Shown: positions 26,528 through 34,748 of the stretch, in pieces
Position numbering within the stretch: the first letter of the stretch is position 1
Layout: every line of letters begins with the position of its first letter
Source of the DNA: Streptomyces cylindrosporus
GTDB taxonomy: Bacteria > Actinomycetota > Actinomycetes > Streptomycetales > Streptomycetaceae
DNA: 64,000 nt
Direction: 5' to 3'
NCBI RefSeq assembly: GCF_022698165.1
Contig: NZ_JALDAY010000009.1
Span: forward strand, 495,323 to 559,322
The notes under the pieces: model-generated
Database searches by the model: none
What the model was told of the DNA's origin: nothing
What the model saw: only the letters and a program-made list of their open reading frames with translations
Position numbers and translations under genes: made by a program

Positions 26528-26929
26528 ATGGAGACACCTGCCCACCGCAACAACGCCACACCGGCCCGGCAGGCGCTGGACGCGCTGGCCGTGAACACCG
26601 AGGACACGGCGGCGCTGGACACGCTCGCCGGCAGCGATGTGCTCGTTCCCGTGCCCGACGACGCGAACCAGGGCGACGGGGCCGATCCCGCCGCCGTGGC
26701 GCTGCCCGTCCTGGAACAGCCCGGGGGTGACCCGGTGGTTCCGGTGTTCACCTCGGAGGTGGAGATGGCGGAGCTGCTGCCGTACATCTCCAGCTACCGT
26801 CTGGTGCCGCTGGGCGCGCTGGCCTCCCAGTGGCCGGCCGACGATCTGTCCCTCACCATCGACGCGGGTTCCGACCACCCGCTGACGCTGACCTCGGAAG
26901 GGGTGCGCACCCTGCTGGCGCGCCCGTAG
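26528..26929 (+). CDS. SseB-family N-terminal domain protein
   Basis: 133 aa. The pattern 'DTLAGSDVLVPVPDD ... LPVLEQPGGDPVVPVFTSEVEMAELLP' and 'PLTLTSEGVRTLL' matches the SseB N-terminal domain common in actinomycetes, a small fold of unknown function. I use ATG 26528, preceded by AGGGGATC, rather than an upstream in-frame start at 26429. Two hairpins follow the gene. Confidence 0.7.
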   Translation: METPAHRNNATPARQALDALAVNTEDTAALDTLAGSDVLVPVPDDANQGDGADPAAVALPVLEQPGGDPVVPVFTSEVEMAELLPYISSYRLVPLGALASQWPADDLSLTIDAGSDHPLTLTSEGVRTLLARP

Positions 26930-27248
26930 ACCGTGATGGAGGGGGCCCGGCCACCGAACTCGGAAGGGGAGCGGCCGGGCCCGGGCAGGGTGCGGGCGGT
27001 CTCCCGCTCCCGCACCCGGGCTCTCGCACGACACGAGGACGAACGGCGCCGACCCCGTTCATCCTCGGACGCCCGCGGTCGCCGTGGCAGACGATACGTC
27101 CGTCAGGGCGCCCGCGTCGCTCCCTGATGCGCGGGGACTGTCCGCAAAACGCGGCGGATCGAGGCATTCACGTGGCGCGCGGGATCCGCGAGGGCGACTC
27201 CCCTGAGTACGCCATCGGCGGGCCCGTCCACGCGAGTACGGTGACCGG
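26930..27248. other. Intergenic region with two hairpins
   Basis: 319 nt without a convincing gene. A perfect 10-bp stem (26943-26952 with 26973-26982, loop 20 nt) is followed by a second 9-bp stem (26988-26996 with 27009-27017), probably terminators of the SseB gene. The rest, up to the VOC start, shows no clear promoter or RNA. Confidence 0.5.
26943..26982 (+). terminator. GC-rich terminator hairpin after the SseB gene
   Basis: GGGCCCGGCC (26943-26952) pairs perfectly with GGCCGGGCCC (26973-26982). No T-run follows. Confidence 0.55.
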
Positions 27249-27686
27249 ATGGAACAGCGCATCACTCTGATCACGCTGGGCGTTTCCGATCTCGCCCGTT
27301 CCAAGGCCTTCTACGAGGCGCTGGGCTGGCGGGGACAGGAGGTCGCGGAGACCGTCTTCTTCCAGGCCGGCGGCCTCGGGTTCGTACTGTGGAGCCGGGA
27401 CGAGCTGGCCCGGGACTGCGGTCTGGAGCCCACGCCGGCGAGCGGTTTCGGCGGGATCGCCCTCGCGCACAACGTCCGCTCGGAGGCCGAGGTCGACGCA
27501 CTGCTGGCGGCCGTGGAGCGGGCCGGCGGGACCGTCACCAAGCCCGCCGCCGTCAACGCCATCGGCTTCTACTCCAGCGCCTTCACCGACCCCGACGGCC
27601 ACGCCTGGGAAGTCGCCCACAACCCCGGCTTCCCGCTCGCCGAGGACGGCTCGGTCACCATCCCCGACTTCGGCGGCCTCGCGTAG
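27249..27686 (+). CDS. VOC-superfamily (glyoxalase-like) protein
   Basis: 145 aa with the paired beta-alpha-beta-beta-beta units of the vicinal oxygen chelate fold: 'ITLITLGVSDLARSKAFYEALGW' starts the first half and 'YSSAFTDPDGHAWEVAHNPGF' ends the second. The HxxxE-like metal ligands of true glyoxalases are only partly evident. Function may be resistance or isomerisation; not predictable here. Confidence 0.75.
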   Translation: MEQRITLITLGVSDLARSKAFYEALGWRGQEVAETVFFQAGGLGFVLWSRDELARDCGLEPTPASGFGGIALAHNVRSEAEVDALLAAVERAGGTVTKPAAVNAIGFYSSAFTDPDGHAWEVAHNPGFPLAEDGSVTIPDFGGLA

Positions 27687-27788
27687 CGCTTCCGCAAGGG
27701 CCTGGTGAACCGTGCGTTCACGGTGGAGTATCCACAGGAGTGCGACTGCGGGGTCCTGCAACGGAGGAACCGACGGAGGAGGCACGGT

Positions 27789-28202
27789 ATGAAGGACCGC
27801 ACCTATCTCAAGCCGCCCTGGATGCAGCGCAACGTCGGCAACCGGCTCGCGCCGCTGTTCGGGCGGTCGGTCGTGTCCCGGCTCTCGGTGCGCGGCCGCA
27901 CCAGCGGCCAGTGGCGCACCGTGCCCGTCGCCGTACTGGAGTACGAGGGGGCGCGCTACCTCGTCTCCTACCGCGGCCTGAGCGACTGGGCGCTCAACCT
28001 CCAGGCCTCGCCCGAGTGCCGGGTCACCGCCCACGGCCGCACCGAGGACCTCATGGCGGAGGAGGTCCCCGAGGCCGACCGCCCGCCCATCATGGCGGCG
28101 TACCGCGACAAGTACGGCGGCATGCCGACCGTCTCCGCGGTACTGACCGCGCTGCCGGACCCCGCCGACCATCCGGTCTTCCGCCTGCACGCCCGGAGTT
28201 GA
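27789..28202 (+). CDS. Deazaflavin (F420)-dependent nitroreductase-family protein
   Basis: 137 aa, start at ATG 27789 after GGAGGAGG. The pattern 'LSVRGRTSGQWRTVPVAVLEYEGARYLVSYRGLSDWALNLQASPECRVTAHGR' is the DUF385/Ddn-like split barrel that binds F420 or F420H2. Such proteins reduce quinones or nitro compounds, and actinomycetes carry many copies. Substrate unknown; no operon partner is evident. Confidence 0.8.
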   Translation: MKDRTYLKPPWMQRNVGNRLAPLFGRSVVSRLSVRGRTSGQWRTVPVAVLEYEGARYLVSYRGLSDWALNLQASPECRVTAHGRTEDLMAEEVPEADRPPIMAAYRDKYGGMPTVSAVLTALPDPADHPVFRLHARS

Positions 28203-28233
28203 GCGTGCGGCGCGGGGCCGGGAACCCGGTCCC

Positions 28234-29148
28234 TCACGCCGCGTCGACGGTGGTGGGCTGGGGGTAGGTGACGCCGGTCAGCTCCTCGGAGAGCGTCCAC
28301 AGACGGCGGGCGGCGGCCGGGTCGCCGGCCGCGGCCGAACGGCCGACCAGGGTCGGGGCGCCGCGCATCTCACCGAGGCCGTCGGGGCCGACATAGCTCG
28401 CGCCGGGCAGGTCCTGGACGGCGGCGAACAGGGTGGGCAGGGCACCGGCCTTGTTGTCCTGGGCCATGACGCGGTTGCCGACCCGCATGAGGAGACGCCG
28501 CACCGCGCTGGCGTCACGGCTCTGCAGATTCGTGACGGCATAGCCGGGGTGCGCGGCCGTGGCCCGCACGGACGAGCCCGACTCCGTCAGCCGGCGCTGC
28601 AGTTCCAGCGTGAACAGCAGGTTGGCCAGCTTGGACTGGCCGTACGCCTTCATGGGCGTGTACTCGCCGGTGAGGTTGAGGTTGTCGAAGTGGATGTACG
28701 GTCCGCCGATCCTGTGCGCGCCGGACGACACCGTCACCACCCGGTCGGTGATGCGCGGCAGCAGCAGGTTCGTCAGGGCGAAGTGGCCCAGGTGGTTGGT
28801 GCCGATCTGGGTCTCGAAGCCGTCCTTGGTGGCGGACTCCGGGATGTTCATGACGCCGGCGTTGTTGATGAGCAGGTCCAGATCGCCGCGCCAGTTCCAG
28901 GCGAACTCGCGCACGGAGGAGAGGTCGGCGAGGTCGAGGCGGCGTACCTCCACGCTGCCGTCGACCCCGGCCGCCGCGGCCTCGCCGCGCTTCGGGTCCC
29001 GGACGGCGAGCACGACGTGCGCGCCGGCGCCGGCCAGCGCCTCCACGGTCGCGATGCCGAGCCCGCTGTTGGCGCCGGTGACGACGACGGTGCGGCCCGT
29101 CTGGTCGGGGATGTCGGACACGGTCCACTTGCTGGGTGCAGTAGTCAT
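28234..29148 (-). CDS. Short-chain dehydrogenase (retinol-dehydrogenase/WWOX-like)
   Basis: 304 aa from ATG 29148. TGANSGLG cofactor motif, NNAGVM, a catalytic Ser in TVSSGAH and the YGQSKLAN active site are all present. The family is broad; bacterial members act on hydrophobic alcohols or ketones. It is divergent from a TetR repressor, with operator-like 18-bp repeats between them, the usual layout of a substrate-inducible detoxifying reductase. Confidence 0.8.
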   Translation of the reverse strand: MTTAPSKWTVSDIPDQTGRTVVVTGANSGLGIATVEALAGAGAHVVLAVRDPKRGEAAAAGVDGSVEVRRLDLADLSSVREFAWNWRGDLDLLINNAGVMNIPESATKDGFETQIGTNHLGHFALTNLLLPRITDRVVTVSSGAHRIGGPYIHFDNLNLTGEYTPMKAYGQSKLANLLFTLELQRRLTESGSSVRATAAHPGYAVTNLQSRDASAVRRLLMRVGNRVMAQDNKAGALPTLFAAVQDLPGASYVGPDGLGEMRGAPTLVGRSAAAGDPAAARRLWTLSEELTGVTYPQPTTVDAA

Positions 29149-29149
29149 G

Positions 29150-29221
29150 GCAGCCAATGTAGGCGTCGCCAACAATGCTGTCAATGACAACAAAGATGGC
29201 GGTGCCAACAATGTAGTCACG
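29150..29221. promoter_or_regulatory. Four 18-bp phased repeats, probable TetR operator array
   Basis: Units begin at 29150, 29168, 29186 and 29204, exactly 18 bp apart. The second and fourth start with identical GCCAACAATG; the third has GACAACAAAG and the first GCAGCCAATG. A TGTCAATGACA inverted repeat spans 29179-29189. The array fills the space between the divergent SDR and TetR genes. Confidence 0.55.
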
Positions 29222-29248
29222 GAACACATGCCCGATACACTGGCGCGT

Positions 29249-29848
29249 ATGTACACCCGCCCTCGCAGCTACCACCACGGAGACCTGCGCGCCGCGCTGC
29301 TGACCCGCGCCGAGGAGACGCTCCGGGAGAAGGGGCCGGCCGCGCTGTCGCTGCGTGAGCTCGCCCGTGATCTCGGCGTCAGCCATGCCGCGCCGAGCCG
29401 CCACTTCAAGGACAAGCAGGCGCTGCTCGACGCCCTGGCGCTGACCGGGTTCGACCGGTTGGCGACGGCCCTGAAGGCGTCCCAGGAGGGGCTCGGGGAG
29501 TCGTTCGCGGAGCGCCTCGACGCCATGGTCCGCGCCTATGTGGGGTTCGCGCTCGGCAATGCCGTACTGCTGGACCTGATGTACTCGATCAAGCACGATC
29601 CGGAGGCGTCCGAGGCGCTGGTCGCGGCCACCGAACGCTGGTCCGACCTGCTGGTGGAGCTGATCGTCGAGGGGCAGCGCCGGGGTGAACTGCGCGCGGG
29701 GACAACGGAGTCCGTGGGCGTGCCGATCTTCGCCACCCTGCACGGGTACGCCAACCTCGCAGCCACGGGCATGCTGCCCCCGGACACCGACGAGCGCGCG
29801 CTCGACGACGTGATTGCCTTCATCCTGCGGGGGGCCGCGCCGGAATAG
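29249..29848 (+). CDS. TetR-family transcriptional repressor
   Basis: 199 aa from ATG 29249 (an alternative ATG at 29228 adds MPDTLAR). The N-terminal HTH 'RPRSYHHGDLRAALLTRAEETLREKGPAALSLRELARDLGVSHAAPSRHFKDKQALLDAL' is typical of the family; the C-terminal domain, for ligand binding, has a WHG-type end. It probably represses the divergent SDR gene and itself through the 18-bp repeats between them. Inducer unknown. Confidence 0.9.
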   Translation: MYTRPRSYHHGDLRAALLTRAEETLREKGPAALSLRELARDLGVSHAAPSRHFKDKQALLDALALTGFDRLATALKASQEGLGESFAERLDAMVRAYVGFALGNAVLLDLMYSIKHDPEASEALVAATERWSDLLVELIVEGQRRGELRAGTTESVGVPIFATLHGYANLAATGMLPPDTDERALDDVIAFILRGAAPE

Positions 29849-29868
29849 GGGTACCCGCGACTGCTGGG

Positions 29869-30090
29869 GCCTGTCCGGCGGATCAGCTCGGCGTCGCGGG
29901 GTCTGGCACGCACTCCCCCGGAGGGGGCACCCCCAGCCGTGTTGTCGTCACTCGCCGACGTCCCCCAGCCTTCGGCCGGGAGGTGCCCCCACCGCGTCGA
30001 CTCCCTCAAGGCAGTGGGGGAGCGCCAGGCCCCGCTCGGGTGAGCCAGGAGGCGCCGTTTCTTATAGCCGACCTGATCCGCCGGACAGGC
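29869..30090. mobile_element. MITE-like element with 24-bp terminal inverted repeats
   Basis: 222 bp. The left end (29869-29892) and right end (30067-30090) are inverted repeats matching at 23 of 24 positions, both beginning GCCTGTCCGGCGGATCA. These ends resemble those of IS5-type insertion sequences in streptomycetes. The interior encodes no transposase and carries a further hairpin-prone segment (CCCCCAGCCTTCGGCC region, about 29960-29990). Its right end abuts the stop codon of the MarR gene. No clear target duplication is visible. Confidence 0.75.
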
Positions 30091-30091
30091 G

Positions 30092-30478
30092 CTAGCCCAA
30101 CATCCGCGCCAGCGCGGCGCGTTGCAGTGGCAGTACCTCGGTGTGCAGGTCCCGGCCCTTGGTGGTCAGGGTGACCCACACGCCGCGGCGGTCCTCCACG
30201 CAGACGGAGCGCTCCAGCAGGCCGTCCTTCTCCAGTCGGGCGATCAGCCGGGACAGCGCGCTCTGGCTGAGATGGACTCGGCCGACCAGGTTCTGCACCC
30301 GGCACTGGTCCCCGTCGCGGGGCGACTCGGAGGCGAGGATGTCCAGCACCTCGAAGTCGCTCGCGCCCAGGCCGTACGGGTGCAGCACCCGGTCGATCTC
30401 GCACATCGTGCGAGCGTGCGTGGACAGGATGTCCCGCCACTTGTCCTCGAGCCGGGCCTCGGCCGTCTTCGCTCCCAT
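30092..30478 (-). CDS. MarR-family transcriptional regulator
   Basis: 128 aa. The winged HTH shows 'VGRVHLSQSALSRLIARLEKDGLLERSVCVEDRRGVWVTLTTKGRDLHTEVLP', the recognition helix and DRR wing of MarR. The stop codon lies 1 nt outside the MITE-like element, so its transcript has lost its native downstream sequence. Target unknown; it is not clearly linked to neighbours. Confidence 0.9.
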   Translation of the reverse strand: MGAKTAEARLEDKWRDILSTHARTMCEIDRVLHPYGLGASDFEVLDILASESPRDGDQCRVQNLVGRVHLSQSALSRLIARLEKDGLLERSVCVEDRRGVWVTLTTKGRDLHTEVLPLQRAALARMLG

Positions 30479-30548
30479 ACCCGCACGGTAACACCGAATC
30501 AGCCATTCGTTGAGCGTGCAATTAGTGCGGGTGCATGCAGTGGCCGGG

Positions 30549-30899
30549 TCAGGAGGTCGGGTCCTGAAGCAGCCCGATGTGGTTGCCGTCGGCGTCCTTC
30601 ACGAAGGCGATCAGCCTGCCGTTGCCGACGTCCTGGGCGTCCTGCAGCACCTCGGCGCCCGCCTCGCGCAGCGCCGCGAGCCGGCCCCGGATGTCGGAGA
30701 CGTGCCAGTAGGGCACCGGTCCGGTCATGCCCTTGGCGTGGCCGTTGGGGTCGAGGCCGATGTCCTGTCCGGCGTCCTTGAAGCCGACGTAGTACGGCTC
30801 GTCCGCGTACGGCTCCACCTCCAGCAGCGCGCTGAACAGGGCCTTCGCCGCGGCGATGTCCTTGACGGGGTAGATGACGGTGTTGAGGCCGGCGGTCAT
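30549..30899 (-). CDS. VOC-family protein
   Basis: 116 aa from ATG 30899, preceded by GGAGGAG. 'LNTVIYPVKDIAAAKALFSALLEVEPYADEPYYVGF' and 'LIAFVKDADGNHIGLLQDP' are the two halves of a glyoxalase/bleomycin-resistance-like fold. No substrate can be proposed. Confidence 0.8.
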   Translation of the reverse strand: MTAGLNTVIYPVKDIAAAKALFSALLEVEPYADEPYYVGFKDAGQDIGLDPNGHAKGMTGPVPYWHVSDIRGRLAALREAGAEVLQDAQDVGNGRLIAFVKDADGNHIGLLQDPTS

Positions 30900-31047
30900 G
30901 GTGTGCTCCTCCGCATCGGGTGACCCGACGGTTTTCGTCGGTGGTTTCACGCTAGGGCGGGGGAGCGGTGGACGGCTTCTCGAATCCTGACCGCCTGGAG
31001 CCGTGAGTCGACCACCTCAAGGATCAGAGGGTCCGCCGTACGGGAGA

Positions 31048-31791
31048 TCAGCTGTCCGCGATCAGCAGCCGGTAGCCGACGTCCATGCTGTCGAGCGTGA
31101 GCAGACCGGCGTGCCGCTCGTGCCAGCGGCCCGTCGCCAGGTCGTCACCGAGCGCCGCGAGGCCCGGGGCGAGGGCGTCCTCCCCGGTCTGCGCGAACAG
31201 GGAGATCCCGGCACGCACGCGTGGGTCGAGGTAGGCGTCGGGCCGGCGCCAGAACGCGGCGCCGAACCCGTCGGTGCAGTCGTGCGGGACGGGGACGGGC
31301 TCGACGCGCGCCCCGCCGAGCAGCTCGGCCAGCCGCCCGATCGGTACGGCGCGGGTGTCGTCGTAGGCGGCGGCGCTCGGGAGGTAGTCGCGCACGAGCC
31401 AGAACCGCTCGCGGAAGACCGCCTGGTCCCAGGTCAGGACGACGATGCGGCGGCGGGCCACCCGGCGCAGCTCGGCGAGACCCGCCGCCGGGTCGGTCCA
31501 GTGGTGCACGGTCAGCAGCGCCATCACGGCGTCGGCGGCGCCGGTGCGCAACGGCAGCCGCTCGGCGACGGCACACACCGCGGGCGCGGCTCCGGGCAGG
31601 CGCTGGGCGATCATGACCTGGCTCGGCTCGACGGCGAGAACCGTGCGGGGCGGCTCGTAGGAGCCGGTGCCCGCGCCGACGTTGATCACCTCGGCGCTGT
31701 CCCCGAGCGCGGCGTGGATCCGCGCGGCGATCCGCGGATCCGGTCGCCGGGTGAGGCCGTACGTCGTGCCGAGCGTGTCGTAGATGGCCAT
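31048..31791 (-). CDS. Class I SAM-dependent methyltransferase
   Basis: 247 aa. Motif I 'EVINVGAGTGSYEP' binds SAM; 'VLAVEPSQVMIAQRL' and 'GAADAVMALLTVHHW' follow in the order expected for the UbiE/COQ5-like fold. Substrate unknown. It lies downstream of the LacI-family regulator but is separated by a strong hairpin, so it is probably a separate unit. Confidence 0.8.
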   Translation of the reverse strand: MAIYDTLGTTYGLTRRPDPRIAARIHAALGDSAEVINVGAGTGSYEPPRTVLAVEPSQVMIAQRLPGAAPAVCAVAERLPLRTGAADAVMALLTVHHWTDPAAGLAELRRVARRRIVVLTWDQAVFRERFWLVRDYLPSAAAYDDTRAVPIGRLAELLGGARVEPVPVPHDCTDGFGAAFWRRPDAYLDPRVRAGISLFAQTGEDALAPGLAALGDDLATGRWHERHAGLLTLDSMDVGYRLLIADS

Positions 31792-31840
31792 GCCCCTCAG
31801 TATGCGAAGGGACGGCCGTGCCGGGGAGGGAACGACGGAC

Positions 31841-31870
31841 GGGGCCCGGGAGCTTCGGCCCCCGGGCCCC
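31841..31870 (-). terminator. Terminator hairpin after the galactan operon
   Basis: GGGGCCCGGG and CCCGGGCCCC form a perfect 10-bp stem with a 10-nt loop just past the stop of the LacI-family gene. Confidence 0.65.
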
Positions 31871-31891
31871 GAGCGCCCATGTCCCCTGCCG

Positions 31892-32923
31892 CTATGTGGA
31901 GTCCCGCTTCACCAGCTCCGTGGGCAGGATCACCGCCGCCGGGTCCTCGCCGCCGATCTGGGCGAGCAGCACCCGTACCATCTCGGCGCTGATGCGGTCG
32001 TAGGGCTGGCGGATCGTGGTGAGGGGCGGGGTCGCCTCGATCGCCGCGACGGAGTCGTCGAAGCCGCCCACCGACACGTCCTCCGGGACCCTGCGGCCCG
32101 CCCGGTACAGCGCCGTCAGGGCGCCCTGCGCCATCAGGTCGGAGGCGACGAACACGGCGTCCATGTCCGGGGCCTGGGCCAGCAGCCGTTCGGCCCCGGC
32201 CTCGCCGCTGGCCCGGCTGTAGTCGCCGGAGACGACGAGCCGTTCGTCGATCTCGATGCCCGCGTCGGCGAGCACCTCCTTGTACCCGGCGAGACGGTCC
32301 ACACCGCCGGGCGTGTCCAGCGGTCCGCTCACCATCCCGATGCGACGGCGGCCCAGCGACAGCAGATGGCGAACCATGTCCCGGGCGCCGTCCCGGTCGT
32401 CCGCGGCCACGTAACTCACCTTGGATCCGAGGCCCATGGGCTTGCCGCACTGCACGAGGGGCACGCCCGCCTTGTGCAGCTCCTCCGCGACCGGGTCCCC
32501 GGAGTGGCTGGAGACCAGCAGCACGCCGTCGACATGACCGGCCGTGATGTAGCGGGTTATGCGCCGCCGTTCGTCCTTGGTGCCCGCCAGCATCAGCAGC
32601 AGCGGAATGTCGTGCGCCGCCAGCGCCTGGGTGCAGGCGCTCAGCAGCACATTGAAGTTGGGGTCCTCGAAGAACCGCTCCTGAGGCTCCGTCAGCAGGA
32701 AGCCGACGGAGTCCGAACGGCCGGTGATCAGTGAGCGCGCGTGCCTGTTGACGACGTACCCCGTCTTGCGGATCGCCGCGTTGACCGCCTCCGCCGCGGC
32801 CGGGCTGACGTAGTGCCCGCCGTTGAGCACCCGCGAGACGGTGCCCCGCGAGACACCCGCCTCGCGGGCCACGTCGTGGATCGTCGGCGGTCTGCGTCGG
32901 CCCCCCGTGTTGCTCATGGTCAT
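31892..32923 (-). CDS. LacI-family regulator of the galactan operon
   Basis: 343 aa from ATG 32923, whose ATGA overlaps the permease stop; ATG 32917 is the other choice. The N-terminal HTH 'TIHDVAREAGVSRGTVSRVLNGGHYVSPAAAEAV' and the periplasmic-binding-like effector domain are standard. It is the last gene of the importer operon and probably represses it through the palindrome at 36165-36180, with a galactose oligomer as likely inducer. Confidence 0.9.
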   Translation of the reverse strand: MTMSNTGGRRRPPTIHDVAREAGVSRGTVSRVLNGGHYVSPAAAEAVNAAIRKTGYVVNRHARSLITGRSDSVGFLLTEPQERFFEDPNFNVLLSACTQALAAHDIPLLLMLAGTKDERRRITRYITAGHVDGVLLVSSHSGDPVAEELHKAGVPLVQCGKPMGLGSKVSYVAADDRDGARDMVRHLLSLGRRRIGMVSGPLDTPGGVDRLAGYKEVLADAGIEIDERLVVSGDYSRASGEAGAERLLAQAPDMDAVFVASDLMAQGALTALYRAGRRVPEDVSVGGFDDSVAAIEATPPLTTIRQPYDRISAEMVRVLLAQIGGEDPAAVILPTELVKRDST

Positions 32924-33825
32924 GACTTTACGGCTCCGGAGAGCAGGTCGAGGCTCCAGAACCGCTGGACGACCAGGAAGAGCGCGATCAGCGGAAGCAC
33001 CGCCAGGAACGCGCCCGTGATCACCAGGGTGTAGAGCGCGGGAGTGTTGGCACCCTGTTCGAGCAGTGTGTACAGGCCCAGCGTGATCGGGAACTTCTCG
33101 TCGTCGCTGAGCATGATGTACGGCAGCAGGAAGTTGTTCCACACGGCCACGAACTGGAACAGGAACACCGTCACCAGACCGGGCACCATCATCGGCAGCG
33201 CGACCCGGGTGAAGATCCGCCACTCGCTCGCCCCGTCCATCCGCCCCGCCTCGACCACGTCGGTCGGCACGGCTGCCGCGGCGTAGATGCGCGCGAGGTA
33301 GACGCCGTACGGCGAAAGGATCTGCGGGAGCAGCACGGACAGGTAGGAGTCCGAGAGGTCCGCCTTGGCCAGCAGCAGGTACTGCGGGATGGCGAGGATG
33401 ATCGGCGGCATCAGCACGCCGGCGAGCAGGACGTTGAAGATCGTCTCGCGACCGCGGAAGCGGTAGGTCGCCAGCGCGTAGCCGCTGAACGCCGACACGC
33501 ACGTCGACAGCAGGGCGCCCAGACCGGCGTAGAGGGCGGAGTTGCCCATCCACTTCCAGTACACGCCGTCGCGATAGGCGTTCAGCTGCTTGATGTTGTC
33601 GGCGAAGCCGCTGCCGGGCAGGAACGTGAACGTGGAGAACAGCTCGCGCCCGGACTTGGTGGACGCGATGACGACCCACGCAACCGGCAGCAGCGTGTAG
33701 ATCGCGCCGATCAGCAGCGTGACCGTCGGGACCAGCGAGATCCGGCGGCGCAGCGGCGGACGGTCCTGGGCGGTACCCGTGGTGCCGGCCGTGGCGGGGA
33801 CCTTCTGGACGGCGAGGGAACTCAT
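32920..33825 (-). CDS. ABC sugar importer permease (MalG-like)
   Basis: 301 aa with six predicted helices. The EAA loop 'EAGRMDGASEWRIFTRVALPMMVPG' that docks on the ATPase is well conserved. ATG 33825 overlaps the stop of the partner permease (ATGA). With the lipoprotein and the second permease it forms a CUT1-type importer, and the next gene is the LacI regulator. Confidence 0.9.
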   Translation of the reverse strand: MSSLAVQKVPATAGTTGTAQDRPPLRRRISLVPTVTLLIGAIYTLLPVAWVVIASTKSGRELFSTFTFLPGSGFADNIKQLNAYRDGVYWKWMGNSALYAGLGALLSTCVSAFSGYALATYRFRGRETIFNVLLAGVLMPPIILAIPQYLLLAKADLSDSYLSVLLPQILSPYGVYLARIYAAAAVPTDVVEAGRMDGASEWRIFTRVALPMMVPGLVTVFLFQFVAVWNNFLLPYIMLSDDEKFPITLGLYTLLEQGANTPALYTLVITGAFLAVLPLIALFLVVQRFWSLDLLSGAVKS

Positions 33826-34748
33826 CGTGCGGCCTCCTGCTTCTGACGGCGGTTCGCGGCCCGCAGGAAGCCGAAGGACAGGACGAGTGTCGCGACGGCG
33901 ATGATCACGGCCTCGGCGGCCGCCTGGTAGATGTCGCCCTTGCGGAACGCGTCCTGGTAGACGGTCATCAGCGGACTCCAGGTCAGCGGCAGGGAGTTGG
34001 TGAGCGGTTTGAGGGTGGTCGGCTCGTTGAACACCTGGAGCGTCGCGATGATCGAGAAGAAGAAGGTCAGCACCAGTGAGGGCGCCACCATCGGGATCTT
34101 GATCCGCAGCGCGATCTGCAGCGGGGTGGCGCCGTCCAGCTTGGCCGCCTCGTACACCTCGGCCGGGATCGACTTCAGCGAGGTGTAGATGACGATCATG
34201 TTGAAGCCGGTGCCGCCCCAGACCGCGATGTTGGCCATCGCGAGGTACAGCGGACCCCCGTCGAGCAGGTTCGGCTGCGGCAGGTTCAGCTTCTCCAGCA
34301 CGTAGTAGAAGGGGCTGACGTCCGGCAGGTACAGGAAGCCCCACATCAGGGCCGCCACCACGCCGGGAATGGCGTACGGCAGGAAGATCGCCAGCCGGGT
34401 GAAGGGGGCGAGCCGCACCCTCTCCGAGTCGAGCATCAGCGCGAACAGGAGGGCGAGGCCGAGCATCACCGGGACGACGATGCAGCCGTAGCCGAGCACG
34501 CGCAGCGCCCCGTGCAGCAGCTCGCTGTCGGTGAGGGCGTCGGAGTAGTTCTCCAGGCCGGCCCAGACCTCCTTGCGGGCACCCGAACCCAGGCCGAGCC
34601 CGGAGACGTGCACCTTGCGGAAGCTCAGGTAGGCCGCGTAGCCGATGGGCAGCGCGAAGAACAGAGCGAAGAGGAGCGTTGCGGGGAGGAGGAAGGCGTA
34701 CGGGGCCCCCTTGACCCCGTACGACCTCCGGCGGGTGGTGCTGCTCAC
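33822..34748 (-). CDS. ABC sugar importer permease (MalF-like)
   Basis: 308 aa. The EAA motif reads 'YEAAKLDGATPLQIALRIKIPMVAPS'; five to six helices are evident. It begins with ATG 34748 overlapping the binding-protein stop (ATGA) and runs into the second permease. Together they should move a galacto-oligosaccharide across the membrane. Confidence 0.9.
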   Translation of the reverse strand: MSSTTRRRSYGVKGAPYAFLLPATLLFALFFALPIGYAAYLSFRKVHVSGLGLGSGARKEVWAGLENYSDALTDSELLHGALRVLGYGCIVVPVMLGLALLFALMLDSERVRLAPFTRLAIFLPYAIPGVVAALMWGFLYLPDVSPFYYVLEKLNLPQPNLLDGGPLYLAMANIAVWGGTGFNMIVIYTSLKSIPAEVYEAAKLDGATPLQIALRIKIPMVAPSLVLTFFFSIIATLQVFNEPTTLKPLTNSLPLTWSPLMTVYQDAFRKGDIYQAAAEAVIIAVATLVLSFGFLRAANRRQKQEAAR

